Source of the DNA: Rhynchopus euleeides
Taxonomy: Eukaryota > Euglenozoa > Diplonemea > Diplonemida > Diplonemidae
Length of the DNA stretch: 64,000 bases
Direction: 5' to 3'
NCBI GenBank assembly: GCA_963210315.1
Contig: OY723253.1
Location: 1,116,001 to 1,180,000, forward strand
Shown piece after piece: positions 20,071 to 29,331 of the stretch (position 1 is its first letter; the number at the start of each line of letters is the position of its first letter). The notes under the pieces are model-generated. The model ran no database searches, had not been told where the DNA came from, and saw only the letters and a list, made by a program, of their open reading frames with translations. The position numbers and the translations under genes were made by a program.

Positions 20071-20682
20071 ACAAAAGAAAGGCGCCGCCACACAAAGGCG
20101 GGTGTTTGAGGCAAGGGGGGGCAGAAGGCTCAGGCCGACTGCACCGAACACAAGGCAAGAGACAGGCAAGGAATAAGGCAGTAGCACAATGGATTGGTAT
20201 CAAGGCCGCGATAGTGTGATCATCCGCAGATCAGCATTCTACCCTTCCTTCGGGGCAGATAACATCCATCCGGCTGTGCTCGGGTGGGCACCGTGCAGCC
20301 CAGGCTCTCTTAGGCAAGAGCGAGGAGCGCTGTCCGTATAAATCTTGCCCGAAGGAGCTAACGGAACAGCCTGGTTCCCTCACACCCTGTGCACAGCACC
20401 TACTCACTCACCCTCTGATCGTGCGAACATCTCTAAAGACAAGGCGCCGTTTGTGCGCCAAAACCCGGGGACCCTCCAAAAGCGAGAACACGCCGCGTGC
20501 CCCCCACCCCCCCACCCACACACCCATTCCCACGCTGCCGCTCTCCCTTTCCCTCACCCACACTCACACCCACACGGCAGCCTTGCTTGCTTGGTTGAGT
20601 GGGCGGCTGAACAAAACGGAACTGCCTGCCAGCGAGCACATGATGGCTCACACCGTGCCCCCACACGCCACCGCGACACAGC
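20071..20682. other. Intergenic sequence downstream of the patatin-like gene
   Basis: No recognisable gene. It contains C-rich and CA-rich stretches (20500-20575). For the minus-strand gene ending at 20683 this is the 3' untranslated and intergenic region. Confidence 0.5.
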
Positions 20683-22743
20683 TCAGTGGGGGCTGTGGAA
20701 CGCGACGCCACGGGGGCCTGGGGCGGTTGGGTTGGTGCTGTCGAAGACGCTCGACCGTTTTGCGAGATGACGCATGATCATGCTGCCGCTGTAGCCAGAC
20801 TCATAGGCATCTGCGTTGCGCACAGGGGGCGACCGCTCGGCGAGCGAATCCCGGAAAGACAGGGAGCTGTTGCTGGGGGTCAGCTGCAGCGCCTCGTCGT
20901 AGTCGTCGTTAGACCTCGTGGGGAACGGCATCGCATATGCAGAGGCTGCACGCACAGGCACCTCACGGCGGTGGGAGAGCACCTCGGGGAAGGGGAAGCT
21001 GTCCGCGAGCAGTGTCTCAGCCGTGTCAACCCGAGCAGACACCTGCACTAACGACTGGTGCAAGGTCTCCTCGACAGCCAGATACTGCTGCGTCTTTGCC
21101 AGGCAGGGCCACAGGGCGCGCTCGCCCTCCATCATGCGGCGGGTGGCGATCTCCCGTGTGGGCTTCTCCAAGACGTTTGTCGACGCACCCTCGTAGGACA
21201 TGATGTCGACATCCACATCAACGTCGCGCAGGAAGAAGTCCAGCGACATGATCTTCCGCGCCGCCCTCCCTACCACAGGGAAGCGGCGCATGGCACGCAG
21301 CACACGCACACCACGGTACTGCGCCTCGCGCAGCACCTCTGTGCCCAGACGCGACGCGAAGGATGTCTTCACATCCTTGGGAGGCCGGTACGACGAGGGG
21401 AAGAGTGACATGTGGGTCGTCACCCGGATCACACACGTCACGTTGAACTGCTCGCTGATGCGCTCCACCGCCATGCTCTCTGCGCTCTCCTTGTTGCTGT
21501 GGTAGGCAGAAGGGCTGAAGGGCTCGATGGCGCCCGTCTTAGGGTTCTTCCGGAGCAGCCCGTAGCCCTTCCACAGCAGGGTCCCCACGATGCCTTGGGA
21601 GATGGCGGCGACAGCTGCCGTCCGCACCAACACGTCGGGCGCTGTGAGATAGTTTGCGACCCATTTGGTGTCGCCCCCCCCGACGAGCGACTGGTGCAGC
21701 GTGTAGCTGGTGTGCGGCACCACGATGCTGCACTCCCGCAGGTTGCTGATCACGATGTTGAGGGTCCTCCCCGTCTTGTCAAACGCCTCGCGGAAGGTGA
21801 TGTCCCCCAGGACCTGCGTGACAAACTCCGCCACCACCTCGATGTCCATGAAGGTGCCTGTCTCGCAGAACCTCCTGAACCGGCGCATCATCTTGGGGAA
21901 CAGACCCTCGTCCTTCTCCTTTGGAGGCTCCGGCGCACCCGCCCCCTCAACCGACCGCGAGCGGGAACGCTGCCTCGAAGTGGTCGTCTCCTGCATGAAG
22001 GCGTCGAATCGGTACTTCTCATACATCGCAGAGTTGTCTGCGAAGAAGTCTGTCAGGCTCAGGTCCGTTGTGCAGCAGATGAACGACGCGACAACCGCAG
22101 ATGTCCCCGTCGCACAGATGACACGTGGGAGCACTCCCATGTTGAACAGTCCCCTGCACACACCCATGTGGTACATCGACAGGCTCTGCCCCCCGGACAG
22201 CAGCAACGCCGACATGCCGTGGCACTTCAGACACTCGTTGAGATAGCTGTAGATCTCCGCATGGGCGATGGAGCGCAGCCCTGAGATGTAATCGATTGCC
22301 TCCTGGATGGCCTCGATGTACTCCTCGATGACGCGCTTCGTCCCGATGTTGTAGGTGAAGGCGGCTGTCTTGCAGATGCCGCACGGCCCACGCACAATAT
22401 CAGAGCGGAGGTGGACCATCAGCCTCTGGATGTTCTCCTCTGTGTCGGAGTTCTTCGCATCCTTCAGCAGAGACCGGATCCCCTTGATGCGGTGTTGGAT
22501 CTCTGCGTAGTCAAACAGCCCGTCACTCCGGTCCTTCCGCCAGTGGTAGAACCCATAGCTGTTGCAGTACTCCATGGCATGCTGGTACCAATCAGCGTAA
22601 TCCTCTGCCTCCTGCATTCCCTGCACGCACCGGCTCCTCTCGGGGCTGTGTCTATCGAGGAGGTAGTTTATCAACGACTTCACCCCTGTGGCCACGCTGC
22701 ACAGCAGCAGCCATAGCTCCACTAGAAAAACAAAGACAGTCAT
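20683..22743 (-). CDS. SDP1/TGL-type patatin-like protein, probably catalytically inactive
   Basis: 686 residues from the ATG at 22743; an AG acceptor (ACAAACAG) lies 9 bases upstream. Residues 2-28 form a hydrophobic helix. Residues 45-150 resemble the N-terminal DUF3336 region of yeast TGL3/4/5 and plant SDP1 triacylglycerol lipases (DWYQHAMEYC, CGICKTAAFTYNIG). The patatin fold begins at about 178 with SALLLSGGQSLSMYHMGVCRGL, the glycine-rich oxyanion segment. The nucleophile elbow, normally GxSxG, reads GTSAV (213-217), so the second Gly is lost. In the C-terminal part the segment before SEQFNVTCVI, where the family has a catalytic Asp-Gly, shows no DG. A lipid-droplet or membrane role is plausible; hydrolase activity is doubtful. 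Confidence 0.75.
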   Translation of the reverse strand: MTVFVFLVELWLLLCSVATGVKSLINYLLDRHSPERSRCVQGMQEAEDYADWYQHAMEYCNSYGFYHWRKDRSDGLFDYAEIQHRIKGIRSLLKDAKNSDTEENIQRLMVHLRSDIVRGPCGICKTAAFTYNIGTKRVIEEYIEAIQEAIDYISGLRSIAHAEIYSYLNECLKCHGMSALLLSGGQSLSMYHMGVCRGLFNMGVLPRVICATGTSAVVASFICCTTDLSLTDFFADNSAMYEKYRFDAFMQETTTSRQRSRSRSVEGAGAPEPPKEKDEGLFPKMMRRFRRFCETGTFMDIEVVAEFVTQVLGDITFREAFDKTGRTLNIVISNLRECSIVVPHTSYTLHQSLVGGGDTKWVANYLTAPDVLVRTAAVAAISQGIVGTLLWKGYGLLRKNPKTGAIEPFSPSAYHSNKESAESMAVERISEQFNVTCVIRVTTHMSLFPSSYRPPKDVKTSFASRLGTEVLREAQYRGVRVLRAMRRFPVVGRAARKIMSLDFFLRDVDVDVDIMSYEGASTNVLEKPTREIATRRMMEGERALWPCLAKTQQYLAVEETLHQSLVQVSARVDTAETLLADSFPFPEVLSHRREVPVRAASAYAMPFPTRSNDDYDEALQLTPSNSSLSFRDSLAERSPPVRNADAYESGYSGSMIMRHLAKRSSVFDSTNPTAPGPRGVAFHSPH

Positions 22744-23040
22744 TGTGGGTGCCTGTTTGTAGGGGCGTGGTAGTGTGGATAAGTGCAAGATGTGGGACGA
22801 AAGGAGGCTGCAGAAAGGGGTCCAACAGGGGACAATGCAGTGGGTGAGGAGGGGGTATCTGCTTGCATGCGCTGGTGTTCGTGGTGTCGGTCAGAGACCC
22901 TTCAGGGAGGGGGGTGGGGCAAGTAAGGCTATACTTAATAGAGTGTGGAAGAGGCCAAGTGGCAGAGGGATAGAATCTGCTGGTGTATTGTGGAGCATCT
23001 GCCATTGCCAGCCCACGCCATGGGACATTTTTGTAACAAG

Positions 23041-23377
23041 AAAACTAACTGTGCCCCCCGCGTGGATCGTAAAGTGCCAGCCTCGGCCTCCGCTTGGGTG
23101 ACATTCTCCAATGGCCACCCTGGACAGAGGGGTGACATTCTTCAACGGTCACCCTGTGGAGCGGCGGGGAAGAATGTCACCCCCCCTCGGCCCTGGACCC
23201 TCGAGGAGGTGGTATTCTCTCGGGATACCCTCGGTGCTACCGATAAGCTGTTTTGTTGGAACACAGACCCCAACCCCACTCTTTGTGGACACCACTCCCC
23301 GGTCTGATGAAGTGGGGTCGCACAATCCAGCTAAAGGCACAGAAAGTTTCCTCGGTTGGCTACGCCGAACAAAAAAA
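23041..23377 (+). repeat. Dispersed intergenic repeat, copy A
   Basis: The core at 23250-23377 starts TTTTGTTGGAACACAGACC, contains GGTCTGATGAAGTGG and AGCTAAAGGCACAGAAAG, and ends GGTTGGCTACGCCGAAC followed by A. An upstream block with GTGGATCGTAAAGTG (about 23060) is shared with copy C. Partner copies lie at 33648-33790 and 39451-39656, all in the same orientation and all in the space upstream of a minus-strand gene. The ends are weakly inverted (TTTTGTT against AACAAAA). Confidence 0.8.
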
Positions 23378-23518
23378 TGTCCGCAAACATCTTGAAAAGA
23401 CTCTCAAATCAACGCCACGTTGGGGGTTTGCACTAGATCACTAGCTGCAAAGACGCACAGATTAGAAGAGGGGCGGATTGTGGATGTGGAGGTAAGGACA
23501 TCAGATGAGGCGATGGTA

Positions 23519-24754
23519 TCACCACATGGCCTTCTTCATCCGGAGGTCCTGGCGTGGGACGAGCTCCAATTCCACATCCTTTGTGGAGGTGTGCACGACC
23601 GGCATGCCGTGCGCCGCCAGCTTCGTCCCAGCCACACGCCTGACAAGCTTCTGCCGCAGGAGGAGATCGAGTGTCTTGTGTAGCTTTTCACTAGCGATAC
23701 CCGCATCACGAGCCAGCCTCTCCAGCTCGCCATACGTGACTGTCCTCTGCTGCGAGATGCAGTTATGCACAAACTTCTCACACAGCTTGATGTGGCTCTC
23801 CCCGCCAGGCCCATCGCACACGCTGTTCCAACGGTCCTGCAGGGTGTTGGTCTCCTCCTTGCCCACAGCCCTCTCCAGATAGACCACCTCGACATCCGCA
23901 CTGTCGACGTGGTCCACCGTGCGTGCGAGCAGGGTGTCTGACAGCAGGTTGGGCTCCCCCTTGGACATGCCACGGTTCTGCACCGACAGCAGCGTCTCTG
24001 CGTCACCGCTGAGGACCATGATGTTCCCGGTGGGCGGTGCAGTCACCGCCATGAACACCTGGAACAACGACGAGAGGAACGGGGGGAGGGCGCGTGCCGC
24101 CTCGTTGCTGGGGTTGCGGGACTCACGGATCGGCACGTCGACGTTGCTCAGCGCCAGCACAGAGCGGTCCCCGGAGAGGGACACCTTCTCCGACGCGATG
24201 CGCATCTGCCCCAGGAACTGCTCGAACAGGATGTACGTGGTGTGGGCGTGGTCCTGGTTCATCGTCATCGCCATTGCCGCAGCGTTGAGGAACTTCACAT
24301 ACGCGATGATGAAGCTGGAAGAGTGGTAGCATTCGTACAGCATCCCGTAGAGCAGCGTGGCAGGGCAAACCATCGCCATCAGGGAGGCGTGGTAGCAGGG
24401 GTGGCCCTCCTGCTTCAGTTCTTCTAAGGCGTGCCGCAGCACCTGCGAGGCGAACACCGGGTCGTCTGCGAGGATGCACAGCACGTTGCGCTGCAGCTGC
24501 TGCTCTGTGGCGTGGTCCCAGCGCTTCAGGATGAGGTCCTTCACGAGTGCGGCAGCGCGGCGCACCTCGGGGCTTGACGACTTGTCGCGGCTGTTGGCAG
24601 CTGAGAGCCTGCGTGAGATGCTTCTCGGGATCAGCAGGATGTCCATGATAGGCCACGAGATGAGCGCGCCCAGCAGACCTACCATGAAGAGGAGCACAGA
24701 CCAGGCAAGCGCGCGGGACGCAGGGCTCGAGGGAAGACGTGACATCACAGCCAT
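23519..24754 (-). CDS. Uncharacterised membrane-anchored protein with C-terminal winged-helix-like segment
   Basis: 411 residues from the ATG at 24754, chosen because an AG acceptor preceded by a CA/pyrimidine stretch lies about 12 bases upstream and a hydrophobic segment follows the new N-terminus. Residues about 16-40 (LAWSVLLFMVGLLGALISWP) are one membrane helix; a basic stretch follows, then a mostly helical domain. Near the C-terminus the pattern VTYGELERLARDAGIASEKL followed by LDLLLRQKLVRRV looks like a helix-turn-helix or winged-helix (PCI/MPN-type) module. I do not recognise the family. The gene lies just upstream, in transcription order, of the patatin-like gene, and both have N-terminal membrane anchors. 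Confidence 0.65.
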   Translation of the reverse strand: MAVMSRLPSSPASRALAWSVLLFMVGLLGALISWPIMDILLIPRSISRRLSAANSRDKSSSPEVRRAAALVKDLILKRWDHATEQQLQRNVLCILADDPVFASQVLRHALEELKQEGHPCYHASLMAMVCPATLLYGMLYECYHSSSFIIAYVKFLNAAAMAMTMNQDHAHTTYILFEQFLGQMRIASEKVSLSGDRSVLALSNVDVPIRESRNPSNEAARALPPFLSSLFQVFMAVTAPPTGNIMVLSGDAETLLSVQNRGMSKGEPNLLSDTLLARTVDHVDSADVEVVYLERAVGKEETNTLQDRWNSVCDGPGGESHIKLCEKFVHNCISQQRTVTYGELERLARDAGIASEKLHKTLDLLLRQKLVRRVAGTKLAAHGMPVVHTSTKDVELELVPRQDLRMKKAMW

Positions 24755-25176
24755 CTTCTTCCTACTGTGGGTGTGTGTGTCGGCCTTCCGGCTGCAGTTG
24801 CGGCGGCCCATCCATTTCCTCGCAGCCCGCAGCGTCACGCCGCGCCGCAGCGTGGTGAAGATCATCTGCAATGTGTCGTGCTGCATGTTGTGTGGTGTCG
24901 CAACGGAGGGGCGCTGTGCGGAAACGAAAACACGGGGCGACAAATCTGATCCGGGAGCCAGACACATGCATGCGGTTGAAAATGGGGTTGGGTGGGTGGG
25001 CGGGGGGGGGGGGGGGGGTTGGGGGTGGTGTCCTTTCCGGCTCGCGCGACTTCTCTCGCTTTATTCATTCGGGTCGACGCACGCACTGCCAATCTAAACA
25101 GACATAAGTAATAACCTGAGAGCAGTAATACAAGGGCACCGCTTCTATCCCAGCTAAGAAGCTGTGCACATCTAGT
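24755..25176. other. Intergenic spacer
   Basis: About 420 bp between the coiled-coil gene and the gene at 23519-24754. It includes a G-run at 24989-25020 (C-run on the transcribed strand). On the minus strand the spacer ends in the CA-rich acceptor region before the start codon at 24754. No gene is seen. Confidence 0.6.
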
Positions 25177-28100
25177 CTAGTGAACGGAGGAGCAGCTGAG
25201 GACCGGGGAGATGGCTGTGCGCCAACTCCCACTTGCGCTGTTTGCACGCCGCTTCCTGCCAGTGGGAGAGCCTCTGCTGCTCGCACCGGAGGGGACGTGG
25301 TGGCGCTTCTTCAGCTCTGCGATGTGGCCCACCATGCTCTGGAAGCTGGGCGCCTCATCCGGACGCGCAGATGTGTCCGCACGTGCACCCTCTGCCCGCC
25401 CAGGCACCTGCATGCGCGCCAGCTGCTCGCCCTTGTCGCGCAACTGTCGACGCAGCGCGGTCAGCCCAGACACTGCGGAGGACGCAACCGACGCATCGTC
25501 ATCATGCCCCATCCCCAGCTCTGACGCATCGCACCCACTCCCCTCGTCTGAGGTGAGGGCGGTGGTCAGCACCTGCACGCGGTAGCGCAGCACCTTCACC
25601 TCGCGAGACAGCTGAGTGTTGGACACCTCAGCCTCCTGCAGCTGCGCTTTGAGGGACTTCGCCTTACGCCGTTCTGAGGCAATAGCACTGTCAGCCTTGT
25701 GGAGGAGTTTCTTCGTCTCAGCCAAGACATCATCAGGCGCATCGTTGATCGAAAACGGAAGCTGCTTGTCGTCAGTGAGGGTGAAGGAGATCTGCGGGTC
25801 CTCTGTCGTGTCCTGCGAGCGCTCATGCAGCAGGGCGGCGAGGGCAGATGACTGTGCGCTGGCATGGTGGCGTGGCATGGCGTCCTCCTTCACACGCTCC
25901 TGCAGGCTTGTGATGGCCAGGGCTGCCTCCTCCGCCTCCTGTGCGAGGCGCTGCTTCTCCTTCTCAGCCTGCGAGAGAGCGTCGCGCACAGACGCAAGGG
26001 CATCGCGTGCCTGCTTTGCGGCATTCTGCGACTCACGCAGCTTTGCGGCGTCCTCTCTGCGCTGCTCCTTCTGGCGTGCAAGCTCCGTCTCAACCTCTTT
26101 GAGGTCTGCCGCCGCCTGTGCGTCACATGCAGGCCACACAGGCTGCGTGCATACCTGGTGCAGCGCAGCGTCGAACGTATCCCGCTGCGACGACTTCTCG
26201 TCACGGAAGTTCTTCATCCGCCGCTCTGTGGCCTCCAGGCGTGACCGGAGCAGGTCCAGTTCCTGCAGGGAGACGCGGTGTGGCAGTGGCGGCATGAAGC
26301 GACGGCATGCAACACAGTGCAACACACAGTGACGCGCTGTTACAGTGACGGCCATACTTGGTCCTTGTCCTTCCGCAGCTCTTCGATCTGTTGCTGCAGC
26401 GTGTCGCGCAGGGAGGACAGGTGCCGTACGGACTCCGACATCGTGTGTGCGGACTCCTTGACACGCGCTGTCTCTTCCTTGCACTCGACGCTGAGCTTTT
26501 CAGCAGCAGCCATACGGTTTGCTGAGGACGCAGCGTCCGTCGATCCCTGGGTGTGTGTCGTACAGAGGCTGCGCTCCAGGCGGCATACTTTGAGCAGCGC
26601 ATCGTCCAGGCTGTGTTGCAGCTGTTCGTTTGCAACAGACAAACGCTGAACACGTGTCTTTTCTTCGGTGAGCGAGGTTTGGATTGCGACAAGCGACTCG
26701 CGCATCTCCTCAGCACGCGCCCGCTCTATTTCGAGCTGCATGCTGCGCTGCTGTGCATCGTCCAGTGCGGCCTTCAGACGCCTTTCAGAGGCGGCAAGCG
26801 ACGCGTCCAGCAGTGCCTGGTCCTTGAATGTCTTGGAGCACAGTTCATTCAGGCCCTGCTGCTCAGAGAGCTGCGACTCAGCCTCCGTCAGAGCGAGCTT
26901 GAGCTGGTCGATGGTGGCATCCCTGCAGAGGGGCACGGGGCGGGTGGCTTCGGTTTGCAACACCCCACGCTTCTCTCACTCATCCACCGATCCTCACAGG
27001 CATCCCGATGCCTAGAACAAGGCAGCGAGCTCCCCTGGCGCAAAAAATATAGCCCGTGAAAAGACCACTTTTCGACTCATCAGGTCGAAAAGTGACAAGC
27101 CCATAATCGACGGCAAATGGACGAGCATTCCCCACAAGGAAGGCACACGCCTCATGATGGTATCCGAAAACGGTGATTTCATAAAGTTTCCTGACCAGGC
27201 CCCCAGCCACAGCCCTTTGAAGCCCGCATGACACCAAACCCCCAAAATCGGCCTGACACACGTCAATGTTGATGTTCCCTCCCAGCAGACGACCCCTCCC
27301 CCTCACCCTCCCCCTCCACCGCCCCATTCGACGGCAACCAAAGACCGAAAATACCACCCGGAGACACACCTGTCGGACACGGTACACCTCAGCAAATCCT
27401 CCTGCGCAGATGCCTTGGCGAGGTCCTGCTTGCGGGAGCGCATGCCCTCCCTGCAGTCCGCAAGATCGGCACGGAGAAGAGCGATCGTCACATCAGACTC
27501 TCGCAGACCGCCTGACGAGCTGTCCGCAAGCTTCTGCACATAAGCATCACGCTCTGCACGCGCAGCAAGCAGGCTGGAGTTAGACGAGTCCAGCTCTTTG
27601 CGGAGAGCTTTGACCTCCTCCTCTGCCTGCCGCAGGCTGGCGTGCAGCGCCTCTGGGGTGCGGGGTGGTGTGGACGAACCCGACGTGCATGTCCGCTGCG
27701 GCGACAGCGACTGGTTCCTCCGGAGCTCCCCCTCCAGGCGGTGCCGTGCCGCGCTCTCGTTCACCAGCTGGTCCTGCAGGGTGTCGCACAGACGCCGCTG
27801 CCGCGCCAGCTCCGCCTCGAGGCTGTCAGCCTGCTGGGATGCGGACGACATGCCTGCCATCTGGCTGACCAGCTCATCCACCTTCTCCTGCAGCAAGTCA
27901 CGCTCCTGCCGCAGCGCCGCGCTGCCGCTGTCCCCGAGACCCGCCACATCGGCAAGGCGTGCCTGCAGCGAGGCTGCCTCCTCCTCCTGCACAGCGAGGT
28001 CGTCGCGCAGCTTTGCAACCAGCCCCTCGAGGGCGGCCCGCTCGCGCTGCGAGTCGCGGGACATGGCACTGGCCTCGGTGCGACATCGGGAGGCGCGTTG

Positions 28101-29102
28101 CTCCGCCTCGCGGATGCGCTTCAGATACACGTTGCGTGTGGAGGCGTGCGACGTCAGCATCGGCACCATCATGGCCTCCAGCAGCGCGCTGTGGTGCTCT
28201 GTGGACAGCGCCAGCCTGCCCTCCAGCTCTGCGAGCTGCAGGCGTGTCATGCTGCGCTGGCACTTCTGTGCCTGCCTCCCTTCATCGCACTCCTCAAGGA
28301 GAAGCGCGTTCTGCTTCTCCAGCTGCCGCAGCTGCGACATGAGGAAGTCTTTGAACCGCGACGCGTTGGTCGCCTCCAGCTCCCTCACCTGCAGCGCGTC
28401 ACGTATGGACTGCATCTTCCGCTCCTTGTCATGCACAGCGTCGCGGTCCGACCCTGCATTGGAGGATGCAGACGTGCCGCTACTCCCTCTCCGCCACTCT
28501 GAGGCCTGGCGGCGCCGGGTCTTGCTGTCTACAGCATCCTCGTTCGGGGACAGGTTGATGTCGGTCGGGGGCGACACCTCCAGGGCGGTGTTGCTGGAGG
28601 CGGCAGGCGATGTGATGGATGCTGCGGATGATGTGGTCGCACCGCTGGCACGCCTAAGGCGTGTCCTGTCTGAGACGTCTTTGACGGCACGTTCCGGCAC
28701 CCGGAGGCGGTCACGCCGTTCCTTTCGCGGTGTCTTCACTGCGGGCGAGCGTGCCAGCGCCGGTGGGGGGATGAGGGCGAAGCTGGCTTCGCCGCTGGGG
28801 CCCCACTTGCTGAAGGTTTCGTCGCTCTCAACGGCATCTGCTTCGGCGAAGCTTTCGACTGTGTTGGCAGGCCCGGTGCACTCCGGCACAGACACCGCAG
28901 GCGTGCGCCGCGGCCCCTGCGGGGGCGACGGCGGGGGGGGCGTCCAACTCAGCTTGCGTGCCACAGGGCTGAGGCTCCCACCCCGCCCTTCCCTGCCGTC
29001 ACGGCGGGCCCGCTTCTTTGCGCTCCTGCGCGCTTCCGAACCTGTGCTCTTGGGCAGCGCCGGGAAGTCGACACTACTGTTACTCAGCGGTGAAGACGTC
29101 AT
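25177..29102 (-). CDS. Large coiled-coil protein (four exons)
   Basis: Exons 29102-27388, 26922-26358, 26262-26155 and 26115-25177 join in frame to 1,108 residues. Donors and acceptors: GTGTAC/TGCAG (465 nt), GTATGG/TGCAG (95 nt) and GTATGC/CACAG (39 nt). The last intron has a length divisible by three and no stop, so it could be retained; its 13 codons (VCTQPVWPACDAQ) would break the heptads, which favours removal. The N-terminus (about 250 residues) is basic and Pro/Ser-rich; the rest is long alpha-helical heptad repeats rich in Glu, Gln, Arg, Leu and Ala, ending in a Ser/Arg tail. It is probably a cytoskeletal or basal-body-type structural protein (inference). A 27-residue upstream ORF starting at 29182 overlaps the start codon (ATGA). 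Confidence 0.75.
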
Positions 29103-29331
29103 CGTGTCCTCGCCCCACACTGCGTCACTGGACGCAGCATCAGGCGGCCTGGCTGCAGGTCGCGGTGGTGTGTTGGTGGCATGACACAAGCTGAAGCAAC
29201 AGGATTAAGACAGGGAAAACACAAGGCTGCGTCTGATGGGGATGGAGGAGAAGGCGGCTACTGTGAGTTTGCAAGTTGACTGCCCACGGCAGGGCACAGA
29301 CGTACAGGGTACACACTATGGGGGGGACGCA

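Noticed and set aside
27598..29184. Long plus-strand frame of 528 codons opposite the coiled-coil gene
   Set aside because: It mirrors the minus-strand coiled-coil frame; high GC at third positions keeps the antisense frame open. Composition is Ser/Arg/Cys-rich without a domain.
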